DNA of 6,518 nt from an uncultured Bacillaceae bacterium (GTDB lineage: Bacteria; Bacillota; Bacilli; Caldalkalibacillales; Caldalkalibacillaceae). Positions 1 through 5,477 of this stretch are shown piece by piece (the first letter of the stretch is position 1; every line of letters starts with the position of its first letter). Made by a program: the position numbers and the translations under genes. Below the pieces are notes generated by a model. The model did not search any database. It was given only the letters and a program-made list of their open reading frames with translations, and was not told where the DNA came from. Where the stretch lies: positions 1-6,518 of the forward strand of contig CALBTX010000050.1 of the NCBI GenBank assembly GCA_937967685.1. Direction: 5' to 3'.

Positions 1-67
1 GATTTGATTGGGATGTTTTATCCTATCTTATTCAGTCAAGGAGAATGTGTGTGAGTCTAAGGCATTT
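1..67. other. Unassigned left flank
   Basis: This stretch lies beyond the pckA terminator and no gene can be supported in it. One + frame is open from the window edge to a TGA at 52-54 (17 codons), so it could be the C-terminal tail of a gene entering from the left. That is too short to identify and could be chance. A second + frame stays open through the terminator and into antisense pckA, which argues that it is not coding. Confidence 0.25.
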
Positions 68-93
68 AAAAAGGCCGCCAAAAGGCGACCTTT
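68..93 (-). terminator. Rho-independent terminator of pckA
   Basis: Read on the minus strand, a 10-bp stem pairs 84-93 with 70-79 around a four-base loop (80-83). All pairs are Watson-Crick except one G-U wobble, and a run of five U (72-68) forms the foot of the stem and continues beyond it. On the + strand the wobble becomes an A-C mismatch and there is no comparable T run, so the element points at pckA. It lies about 113 bases past the pckA stop, giving the message a fairly long 3' untranslated end. A second, weaker hairpin (ACCGGT arms at 99-104 and 116-121) lies in between. Confidence 0.8.
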
Positions 94-141
94 CATGTAC
101 CGGTATTTATCGCTCACCGGTTGCGCTGGGAGCTTCGATTT

Positions 142-207
142 CATGCAAGTGTTCGCACGGGTTAATGTGTGTGTTCACAAGGGTTGACTCGCACGTGCGT
201 ACGGGTT
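142..207. repeat. Degenerate 22-bp repeat, three units, abutting the pckA stop
   Basis: Three consecutive 22-bp units (142-163, 164-185, 186-207) each end in GGGTT with a GTGTTC- or GTGCG-like stretch before it. The first two agree at 16 of 22 positions; the third is more diverged (13 of 22 against the first). The last unit runs into the pckA stop codon (207-209) and includes a 10-bp perfect palindrome, CGCACGTGCG (190-199). The array is transcribed as the pckA 3' untranslated region. No function can be assigned. Confidence 0.45.
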
Positions 208-1793
208 CATTCGTAACGGGGTCCGGCTTGTTTGACTGCTTCCGGAACGTCAGCAAACTTTTCGAAGTTTCGGGCGAACCGCTCAGCCAGTTCATGCGCT
301 TTCTTGTCGTATTCTTCTGCGTTTTGCCAAGTTCCGCGTGGTTGCAAGATGTCACTTGGTACATCCGGGCACTCGGTCGGCACATGCAGGCCGAAGACGG
401 GATCTTGCACGAAGTTGACATGCTCGAACTGTCCTTGTAATGCTGCGGAGACCATGGCCCGTGTATATTGCAGGTTCATACGTTCACCGACGCCATACGG
501 GCCACCTGTCCAACCGGTGTTCACCAGATAGACTTCCGTTTGATGTTCCTCCATCTTTTCACCCAGCATGTTGGCGTAAACTTTGGGGGCGAGAGGGAGA
601 AACGGCGCGCCGAAACAGGTGGAGAAGGTGGCTTCCGGCTCAGTGACGCCGCGTTCTGTTCCGGCCAGCTTGCTGGTATATCCGGACAGAAAATGGTACA
701 TCGCCTGTTCTTTCGTTAATTTAGAGATCGGGGGCAATACGCCGAAGGCGTCTGCCGTCAAAAACAGAATCGTCTTCGGATGTCCGGCGATACTGGGGAT
801 GACAGCACCGGGAATATGTTCAATCGGATAGGCTGCCCGTGTGTTCTCCGTATATTTTTTGCTGTCATAATCGACGGTGCGTGTTTTGGCATCCATATCG
901 ACATTTTCCAATACGGCACCGAAGCGAATGGCATCCCAAATCTGAGGCTCTTTCTCTTGAGAAAGGTGGATGCATTTCGCATAACAACCGCCTTCAATGT
1001 TAAAGATGCCGTCTTGAGACCAGGCATGTTCGTCATCACCGATCAACCTGCGCTTCGGGTCGGCCGATAAGGTTGTTTTACCTGTGCCCGACAGTCCAAA
1101 GAACAAAGCGACATCACCTTCAGGCCCAACATTGGCCGAACAGTGCATGGAAAGCACGTTTTGCAGCGGCAGCAAATAATTCATCACACTGAAGATCGAT
1201 TTTTTCATTTCGCCGGCATATTCTGTTCCACCGATGAGAATGATCCGTTTGGCAAAATTGATCATTATGAACACTTCCGAACGGGTTCCGTCAATCGAAG
1301 GATCGGCTTTAAACCCCGGAGCGGAAACGATCGTAAATTGAGGCTGATGGTTCGCCAGTTCATTTTCTTGCGGACGGACAAATAATTGGCGGGCGAACAG
1401 ATTGTGCCAGGCATATTCGTTAATCACCCTGATGGGAATCCGATAGCGTTCGTCACACCCGGCAAAACCGTCAAAAACAAAACGCTCTCTTTGTTTTAGG
1501 TAATCGACCACTTTAAAATAAAGCCGTTCGAAAACGTCTTCGGAAACGGGCTGGTTGACCTGACCCCAGTCGATATTTTTTTTGCTCGACGCTTCTTCGA
1601 CAATATATTTATCCTTGGGAGAACGCCCTGTATATGTCCCCGTCGTGGTGCTCAGCGCTCCCGATGGAGTCAGCATCCCTTCTCCCCGTCTCAAGCTGTG
1701 CTCCACGAGATGGCTCGCGCTTAAATTTTTGTGGGCGCCTCCTTCGAGTAATTCTGCCAGTGCTTCCGGATAACTTACGATACTCACGGTCAA
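207..1793 (-). CDS. pckA: Phosphoenolpyruvate carboxykinase (ATP)
   Basis: Converts oxaloacetate and ATP to phosphoenolpyruvate, CO2 and ADP, the entry step of gluconeogenesis from TCA-cycle carbon; cytosolic. At 528 residues it matches the usual length (B. subtilis PckA about 527) and is similar along its whole length. Visible hallmarks are the substrate-binding TGRSPKDK (Arg57), GGTEYAGEMKK at 188-198 with the metal/substrate lysine, the P-loop GLSGTGKTT at 233-241, the kinase-2 motif LIGDDEHAWS at 250-259, and ENTRAAYP around Arg319. I place the start at TTG 1793-1791. It puts the N-terminus in register with B. subtilis PckA (TGRSPKDK only one residue displaced) and lies 8 nt after AGGA (1805-1802). 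An ATG at 1797 overlaps it but is out of frame; GTG at 1787 is an in-frame alternative. It is transcribed divergently from the glutamate dehydrogenase gene and alone up to its terminator. The promoter suggests CcpN-type glycolytic repression (inference). Confidence 0.97.
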   Translation of the reverse strand: MTVSIVSYPEALAELLEGGAHKNLSASHLVEHSLRRGEGMLTPSGALSTTTGTYTGRSPKDKYIVEEASSKKNIDWGQVNQPVSEDVFERLYFKVVDYLKQRERFVFDGFAGCDERYRIPIRVINEYAWHNLFARQLFVRPQENELANHQPQFTIVSAPGFKADPSIDGTRSEVFIMINFAKRIILIGGTEYAGEMKKSIFSVMNYLLPLQNVLSMHCSANVGPEGDVALFFGLSGTGKTTLSADPKRRLIGDDEHAWSQDGIFNIEGGCYAKCIHLSQEKEPQIWDAIRFGAVLENVDMDAKTRTVDYDSKKYTENTRAAYPIEHIPGAVIPSIAGHPKTILFLTADAFGVLPPISKLTKEQAMYHFLSGYTSKLAGTERGVTEPEATFSTCFGAPFLPLAPKVYANMLGEKMEEHQTEVYLVNTGWTGGPYGVGERMNLQYTRAMVSAALQGQFEHVNFVQDPVFGLHVPTECPDVPSDILQPRGTWQNAEEYDKKAHELAERFARNFEKFADVPEAVKQAGPRYE

Positions 1794-1833
1794 ACATCCC
1801 TTCCTAAGTAATTAAGTAATAAAGATAATTTAA

Positions 1834-1844
1834 TATATGACTTA
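1834..1844 (-). promoter_or_regulatory. Second CcpN-like operator candidate, pckA leader
   Basis: On the minus strand these bases read TAAGTCATATA, which fits the CcpN consensus I recall from B. subtilis (TRTGHYATAYW) at 10 of 11 positions; the third base differs. Its centre is 31 bp, about three helical turns, downstream of the better match at 1865-1875. It would lie just after the predicted transcription start, so two bound dimers could sit on one face of the helix. The consensus is quoted from memory and the site is inferred. Confidence 0.4.
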
Positions 1845-1864
1845 TACGTCACTTCGTTCTAAAA

Positions 1865-1894
1865 AGTATAACACATTTCGTTCAATAATGTATA
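1865..1894 (-). promoter_or_regulatory. pckA promoter overlapping a CcpN-like operator
   Basis: On the minus strand there is an extended -10, TGT followed by TATACT (1873-1865), with a -35-like TATACA (1894-1889; 4 of 6) across an 18-bp spacer. Transcription would begin near 1858, leaving a leader of about 65 nt before the TTG start. The -10 is embedded in TGTGTTATACT (1875-1865), which fits all 11 positions of the recalled CcpN consensus TRTGHYATAYW. In B. subtilis CcpN represses pckA and gapB during growth on sugars, so the same control is likely here. Whether ccpN exists in this genome cannot be seen. Confidence 0.6.
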
Positions 1895-1938
1895 CTATTT
1901 TTCTTGAAATGACATCTTCTTTTCATAATCTTTACTTT

Positions 1939-1966
1939 TTTACTGGAAAAGATTTATTGATAAAAT
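1939..1966 (+). promoter_or_regulatory. Candidate SigA promoter of the glutamate dehydrogenase gene
   Basis: An extended -10, TGA followed by TAAAAT (1958-1966), is preceded by a -35-like TTTACT (1939-1944; 4 of 6) across a 16-bp spacer. Transcription would start near 1973, about 65 nt before the coding region. It is the best-placed candidate in this AT-rich region, but such sequence offers other weak matches. No convincing CodY, CcpA or RocR-type site was found nearby. Confidence 0.4.
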
Positions 1967-2024
1967 AGGTATAGAAGATTATTTTGTCATTTTCTGGATA
2001 AAGCTGTTAGCAGAACACGTTTGA

Positions 2025-2042
2025 AGGAGGTCCAAATGAATG
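2025..2042 (+). promoter_or_regulatory. RBS with two overlapping ATG starts
   Basis: A perfect AGGAGG (2025-2030) is followed by ATGAATG. The first ATG (2036, spacer 5 nt) opens a frame of only 11 codons ending at TGA 2069-2071. The second (2040, spacer 9 nt) opens the full dehydrogenase. The 9-nt spacing is typical for Bacillus and supports 2040 as the gene start. Ribosomes choosing the first ATG would make an 11-residue peptide instead, so the overlap could lower expression. Confidence 0.7.
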
Positions 2043-3443
2043 TCAACGTTACAAACACAGCGGACGATTGAAGAAACCATTGACATGTTGTACGAGGATT
2101 CAAGTTTCCTGCCCGAAATTTCGGGAGATCAACGCCGAAAAATTTTTGACTCGGGGAAGGAAATTTTAACGACAACCGATAAAGTGATCAAAAGTTACCT
2201 GCGCGTGCCTCGGGATAACGGGAGTGTTGTCCGCATTCCCGCCTACCGCATTCAACACAACAATATTGCCGGATTTTACAAAGGAGGCATTCGCTTCAGC
2301 GAGGCGGTCAACGAGGATGAAGTGGAAAACCTGGCCATTCTGATGACGTTAAAAAACGCCCTGCATAAACTGCCGTACGGCGGGGCCAAGGGCGGCGTCG
2401 TTATCAGCCCGAAAGAATACAGCGATCGGGAACTGTACTGGGTGTCCAAAAAATATGTGCAGCGCTTCCATCCCGACATCGGTCCGACCCAGGATATCCC
2501 TGCTCCGGATGTCGGCACCAACGAAAAAATCATGGATTGGATGGTGGGCGAATATAAAACGATTTCTCCCGGGGAAAATTATTTGGGATCTTTCACTGGA
2601 AAAAGCATTGAGAACGGGGGAGCCCGCGGCCGGCGCGAAGCCACGGGTAAAGGGACGTATTACAGCTACCGGTGGCTGGTCCAAGAGTGGGCCGCTAACA
2701 AAAATGAAACGGACATCACCGGTTCTTTACGGAAACGTCAATTTCAAGTGCTCAAAAATTTACAAGAACAGAGTGAAAACAAAGCACCGATCCGGTTTGC
2801 CGTACAAGGTTTCGGGAATGTGGGCAGTGTGGTGGCCAGCGAGGCATTTCAGTGCGAGCACCTGAAGCACAAAGTGGTGGCCGTCAGCGATGTGAAGGTC
2901 ACTTTATATTCCGACAAAGGGCTTGATATTCCACGATTAAAGCGTTATGCGCGGCAACACGGCCATCTGCCGGCCACGAAAGATGACTTGAAAATGTCGG
3001 GCGTAGAGGCGGAGCTGATGGACCGCGAGGCTATATTGACGCTTGATGTGGACGTCCTCGCTTTGGCCGCTTTAGAAAACCAAATCACGGAACGAAACAT
3101 GGAAAAGACGAAAGCCAAAATTTTTGTTGAAGGAGCCAACGCACCGATTAACCAAAAAGCGGACCGTTATTTTCACGAACAGGGCCGCGTCGTGATTCCC
3201 GACATTTTGGCCAATGCCGGCGGTGTCATTGTCTCTTACCTGGAGTGGAAGCAGGACCGGGTGACGGAATTGTATACGGAAGAGGAAGTGTTGGCCGAAA
3301 TGTACCGACATATGTCTCAAAGTTTTGCCGAAGTGTTTGAAAAGTATTTCGTTCAAGGGACGGCGGGGATACGCCAAACGTGTTATTTAAATGCGGTGCG
3401 TCGCCTGTTCAGCCTGCTCTATAAGCACGGCAAGTTATATTGA
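2040..3443 (+). CDS. Glu/Leu/Phe/Val dehydrogenase, probably glutamate dehydrogenase
   Basis: Probably catalyses reversible oxidative deamination of glutamate to 2-oxoglutarate and ammonium with NAD(P). The N-terminal substrate domain shows the family lysines in KGGIRF (Lys81), TLKNAL (Lys105) and GGAKGG (Lys117), and the catalytic aspartate in PAPDVGT (Asp157). The C-terminal Rossmann domain starts at GFGNVG (257-262), with Asp284 at a position where NAD use is common (inference), and EGANAPI follows at 364-370. At 467 residues it is about 40 longer than B. subtilis GudB or RocG. Much of the excess is a hydrophilic insertion around 219-249, just before the nucleotide-binding fold. GGAK in place of the commoner GGGK, and EDEVENLA at 92-99, set it apart from RocG/GudB, so I do not transfer those names. 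Substrate is not proven: leucine or phenylalanine dehydrogenases share the fold but are usually shorter and lack this PYGGAKGG context. It is divergent from pckA, a pairing that fits amino-acid catabolism feeding gluconeogenesis. Confidence 0.88.
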   Translation: MSTLQTQRTIEETIDMLYEDSSFLPEISGDQRRKIFDSGKEILTTTDKVIKSYLRVPRDNGSVVRIPAYRIQHNNIAGFYKGGIRFSEAVNEDEVENLAILMTLKNALHKLPYGGAKGGVVISPKEYSDRELYWVSKKYVQRFHPDIGPTQDIPAPDVGTNEKIMDWMVGEYKTISPGENYLGSFTGKSIENGGARGRREATGKGTYYSYRWLVQEWAANKNETDITGSLRKRQFQVLKNLQEQSENKAPIRFAVQGFGNVGSVVASEAFQCEHLKHKVVAVSDVKVTLYSDKGLDIPRLKRYARQHGHLPATKDDLKMSGVEAELMDREAILTLDVDVLALAALENQITERNMEKTKAKIFVEGANAPINQKADRYFHEQGRVVIPDILANAGGVIVSYLEWKQDRVTELYTEEEVLAEMYRHMSQSFAEVFEKYFVQGTAGIRQTCYLNAVRRLFSLLYKHGKLY

Positions 3444-3510
3444 TCGGCTTTTGTTCCAAGTTGAGCGGCTTTTGTTCCAAGTTTTCGAGCGATTTTTTGT
3501 TTCAAATTTT
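3444..3510 (+). repeat. 21-bp tandem repeat after the dehydrogenase stop
   Basis: The 18-mer CGGCTTTTGTTCCAAGTT occurs twice without a mismatch (3445-3462 and 3466-3483), separated by GAG, giving a 21-bp period. A third, decayed copy follows at about 3487-3510 (GAGCG, a longer T run, then TTTCAAATTTT). The array begins one base after the TGA stop. Because 21 is divisible by three, one frame reads as a seven-residue peptide repeat, but no start or coding context supports translation. It would be the 3' untranslated end of the dehydrogenase message. Confidence 0.75.
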
Positions 3511-3511
3511 A

Positions 3512-3552
3512 CTCAAGCGGGTCATCATTCATGTCATGATGGCCCGCCTGAG
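3512..3552. terminator. Long hairpin between convergent genes, possible bidirectional terminator
   Basis: Arms 3512-3527 and 3537-3552 form a 16-position stem with 14 Watson-Crick pairs, one G-U wobble and one mismatch on either strand, around a 9-base loop. It starts two bases after the ytoA stop and about 70 bases after the dehydrogenase stop, so it probably ends or protects both convergent transcripts. Neither side has a proper U run, so classical intrinsic termination is doubtful and a 3'-end stabilising role is equally possible. Confidence 0.5.
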
Positions 3553-3554
3553 GA

Positions 3555-4088
3555 TTATGCTTCCGGGGAGCGGTTATTCTCCAATTGTTTATAATATTGG
3601 CCTTTTTGGACATACGTTTGGCGGATGCGTCTCATTTCGGCGTAATCATTTTCGTTTAATTCGCGCATCACTTTGGCCGGGGAACCGACAACCAACGTTC
3701 GGGGAGGGACGGTTTTTCCCGGGGGGACGAGGGCTCCGGCTCCAACCATGGCCTCTTCTCCGATAACGGCTCCGTCCAAAACGATGGCCCCCATGCCGAT
3801 TAGGGCGCCTTTTTTCACATGACAGCTATGTAAAATGACATTATGTCCCACCGTGACGTCATCTTCCAGAATCAGGGGAAAGTCAGGGCTCTGATGCAAG
3901 GTGGAATTGTCCTGAATGTTGACTCTGTCGCCGATGATCGTCGGAGAGACGTCCCCGCGAATGACCGTATTGAACCACAGGCTGCTTTCTTCGCCGATGA
4001 CAATATCACCTGATAGGACCACCCCTTTGGCAATATATGCCGACTCGGCAATCTTTGGTTTTTTTTCTTGATAGGGCAGGATCATCAT
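3555..4088 (-). CDS. ytoA: Gamma-carbonic-anhydrase-like hexapeptide-repeat protein YtoA
   Basis: A 177-residue left-handed beta-helix protein of the gamma-class carbonic anhydrase family, expected to be a cytosolic trimer. The hexapeptide pattern (small aliphatic residue every sixth position, e.g. AYIAKGVVLSGDIVIG at 17-32) runs from about residue 12 to 137. The three zinc-ligand histidines are present: His65 (STLHQ), His82 and His87 (VGHNVILH). Arg44 and Asp46 in IRGDV match the conserved trimer-interface pair. The C-terminal ~35 residues form the usual charged helix. It lacks the long N-terminal extension of the archaeal Cam enzyme, so it is of the CamH/YrdA kind, whose carbonic anhydrase activity is often weak or undemonstrated. 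The start at ATG 4088 follows GAGGTG (4101-4096) by 7 nt; a second ATG comes directly after. It is monocistronic, convergent with the dehydrogenase gene and divergent from ytpB, next to which it also lies in B. subtilis. Confidence 0.92.
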   Translation of the reverse strand: MMILPYQEKKPKIAESAYIAKGVVLSGDIVIGEESSLWFNTVIRGDVSPTIIGDRVNIQDNSTLHQSPDFPLILEDDVTVGHNVILHSCHVKKGALIGMGAIVLDGAVIGEEAMVGAGALVPPGKTVPPRTLVVGSPAKVMRELNENDYAEMRRIRQTYVQKGQYYKQLENNRSPEA

Positions 4089-4119
4089 CTGTCTTCACCT
4101 CAAATGGCATTTTCTTTCT

Positions 4120-4128
4120 ATTGTAACA
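4120..4128 (-). promoter_or_regulatory. Candidate extended -10 promoter of ytoA
   Basis: On the minus strand TGT followed by TACAAT (4128-4120) makes a good extended -10, 5 of 6 in the hexamer. No good -35 stands 16-18 bp upstream, which extended -10 promoters tolerate. Transcription would start near 4113, about 25 nt before the ATG and just ahead of the GAGGTG ribosome binding site. Confidence 0.5.
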
Positions 4129-4156
4129 CTTTTGGACACTGTTCCGGAGCGGGATA

Positions 4157-4165
4157 TGGTATAGT
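4157..4165 (+). promoter_or_regulatory. Candidate extended -10 promoter of ytpB
   Basis: TGG followed by TATAGT is an extended -10 with 5 of 6 bases in the hexamer. TGGACA (4133-4138) is a fair -35 by sequence, but its 21-bp spacer is too long. If this promoter is used, transcription starts near 4172, so the whole 23-bp repeat array becomes the ytpB leader. The repeats themselves contain TATAAAA stretches that could also act as -10 elements, so the true start is uncertain. Confidence 0.4.
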
Positions 4166-4170
4166 CAAAA

Positions 4171-4299
4171 TAAAATGTTAGTTTCAAGCAATATAAAATG
4201 TTAATTTCAAGCTTTATCAAATATTCATTTTAAGCATATCATTTTAAGCATTATAAAATGTTAATTTTAGGTATTATAAACGTTCGTTTTAAGCATCTG
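4171..4299 (+). repeat. AT-rich 23-bp tandem repeat array upstream of ytpB
   Basis: Six head-to-tail units fill half of the ytoA-ytpB gap. They start near 4171, 4194, 4217, 4239, 4254 and 4277. The unit opens with TAAAATGTTA, continues with a T-rich stretch and closes with AAGCATTA. Units 1, 2 and 5 are full-length and very close to each other (a TTTC or TTTT variant in the middle). Unit 3 is more diverged, unit 4 lacks its first eight bases, and unit 6 is diverged and one base short. One TAAAATG (4254-4260) pairs with CATTTTA (4240-4246), forming a 7-bp AT hairpin. The array ends 33 bp before the ytpB ATG. It could be a multi-site operator, a structured leader or a decaying microsatellite-like tract; the sequence does not decide. 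Confidence 0.85.
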
Positions 4300-4332
4300 G
4301 CAAACGGCTGACAGCAATGGAAGGAGAACATC

Positions 4333-5424
4333 ATGCAGAAGCGTTCGGAGAGAGTCGCAGTACCACAAAAACCGATTCCTCTGATGTGGGGGATATATAA
4401 AAAAATATTACCTGCCGTTCATCGACAGTTGGCATTTTGGACGCGTAAAGCTGAACAAATTCCGAATGAAGAACTGCGGACACAGGCGTTAGCGAGCATT
4501 GCCTCGAAAAAGTTCCATTGTCAAGGCGGAGGTGTTTACGGCCTTCTGGCCCACCCTTCGAAATTGAATGCGGTCATCACGTTTATTGTCGCTTATCAGA
4601 CGATCAGCGACTATTTAGATAATTTGTGTGACCGGAGTGTGTCCTTGGACGGGAAAAACTTCAGGCAATTGCACCAAGCGATGGTCGACGCCATATCAGG
4701 GGAGATCACCGCAGACAATTATTACGCCGGGCAGAATGATCAGAATGACGGAGGATATTTACGTGATCTTGTCAAGACATGTCACAGCGCCTTGAAGGAA
4801 CTTGTTTCCTATGAGAAGTTTCAAGCGCCGATCTTGACATTGTGTGAACTGTACTGTGACCTGCAGGTATATAAACATATTTCCTGGGACAAGCGGGAGG
4901 ACGCTTTGAAGGTGTGGTGGTCTGAGCATGAGGCGCAATTTCCCCGTTTGGAGTGGTATGAATTTGCCGCCGCCACGGGCTCAACATTAGGGATTTTTTA
5001 TTATGTGGCCTTATCCAGTCATCAATATGTGGCCGATTCGCTGGACAAAGCTGTTTTTGATGCCTATTTTCCGTACATACAAGGACTGCACATTTTGTTG
5101 GATTATTTGATTGATCAAGAGGAAGATCGCCGTGGCGGTGATTTGAACTTCTGTTTTTACTATCCTTCCGAGGTGCAGAAATTGCACCGTTTCGACTGGT
5201 TTGCCCAGCAGGCGAAAGCGGCTGCGGACAAGCTGCCCGATGCCCCGTTTCATCGCATGATCGTCGAAGGTCTTCTGGGCATCTATTTGTCTCAAGATAA
5301 AGTGAAACAACAAAAAGATGTGCTCCACATTTCCAGAAGGCTTTTAAAACGCAGTAAATTGTCCACCTGGTTTTTCTTCATCAATTCATGGTACATTCAT
5401 CAAAAAGGTAAACACTGGGATTAG
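4333..5424 (+). CDS. ytpB: Tetraprenyl-beta-curcumene synthase family terpene synthase YtpB
   Basis: Member of the DUF2600/YtpB family of large-terpene (class IB) synthases. The B. subtilis enzyme cyclises all-E heptaprenyl diphosphate (C35) to tetraprenyl-beta-curcumene, which a squalene-hopene-type cyclase can convert to sesquarterpenes. The 363-residue protein is all-helical in character, with two aspartate-rich stretches suited to binding Mg and diphosphate: DYLDNLCDR (93-101), and 257-270, which contains DYLIDQEEDRRGGD. GGGVYGLL (65-72) and HPSKLNAVITFIVAYQTISD (74-93) look like further family-conserved segments. No signal peptide is seen; the aromatic C-terminus (TWFFFINSWY, 345-354) may touch the membrane, where the substrate resides. 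The start at ATG 4333 has AGGAG (4322-4326) 6 nt upstream. It stands alone, divergent from ytoA and convergent with mnmM; ytpA, which I recall following ytpB in B. subtilis, is absent. Chain-length preference cannot be read from the sequence. Confidence 0.9.
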   Translation: MQKRSERVAVPQKPIPLMWGIYKKILPAVHRQLAFWTRKAEQIPNEELRTQALASIASKKFHCQGGGVYGLLAHPSKLNAVITFIVAYQTISDYLDNLCDRSVSLDGKNFRQLHQAMVDAISGEITADNYYAGQNDQNDGGYLRDLVKTCHSALKELVSYEKFQAPILTLCELYCDLQVYKHISWDKREDALKVWWSEHEAQFPRLEWYEFAAATGSTLGIFYYVALSSHQYVADSLDKAVFDAYFPYIQGLHILLDYLIDQEEDRRGGDLNFCFYYPSEVQKLHRFDWFAQQAKAAADKLPDAPFHRMIVEGLLGIYLSQDKVKQQKDVLHISRRLLKRSKLSTWFFFINSWYIHQKGKHWD

Positions 5425-5436
5425 GAATGTCTATCC

Positions 5437-5460
5437 TGGCCCGTTTCTTTCGGGCTATTT
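5437..5460 (+). terminator. Weak terminator after ytpB
   Basis: GCCCG (5439-5443) pairs with CGGGC (5451-5455) around a 7-base T-rich loop, extendable by a G-U and a T-A pair to 7 bp. It is followed only by ATTT, so the U run is poor. It starts 12 bases after the ytpB stop, in the 53-bp gap between convergent ytpB and mnmM. On the minus strand no U run follows, so mnmM lacks an obvious intrinsic terminator here. Confidence 0.5.
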
Positions 5461-5477
5461 AATATCCATTTTTGGCT

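Noticed and set aside
107..421. Minus-strand frame continuing past the pckA stop (extra 33 codons)
   Set aside because: It would need a frameshift near the pckA C-terminus. The annotated frame ends at normal length in a QAG-containing tail like B. subtilis PckA, and the extension overlaps a degenerate repeat.
45..440. 131-codon + strand ORF antisense to the end of pckA
   Set aside because: It crosses the pckA terminator hairpin, its SD-like AGGAG is only one base from the ATG, and its sequence is a shadow of a highly conserved gene on the other strand.
1609..1797. 62-codon minus-strand ORF starting at ATG 1797
   Set aside because: It is out of frame with pckA and its ATG abuts the SD with no spacing. 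The overlap is reported as a finding instead.
1937..2002. CodY-box-like sequences before the dehydrogenase gene (around 1937-1951 and 1988-2002)
   Set aside because: The better one matches only about 10 of 15 consensus positions, which is expected by chance in AT-rich sequence.
3391..3766. Plus-strand ORFs over the 21-bp repeat that read as seven-residue peptide repeats
   Set aside because: The peptide periodicity follows automatically from a 21-bp DNA period. The ORFs overlap conserved genes on both sides and lack a ribosome binding site.
4171..4299. CRISPR array interpretation of the ytpB upstream repeats
   Set aside because: Units are directly contiguous with no unique spacers, are AT-rich and degenerate, and no cas genes are present.
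4171..4332. Known riboswitch or T-box upstream of ytpB
   Set aside because: No recognisable T-box, SAM, TPP or other conserved aptamer motif or leader terminator was seen; the sequence is mostly the repeat array.
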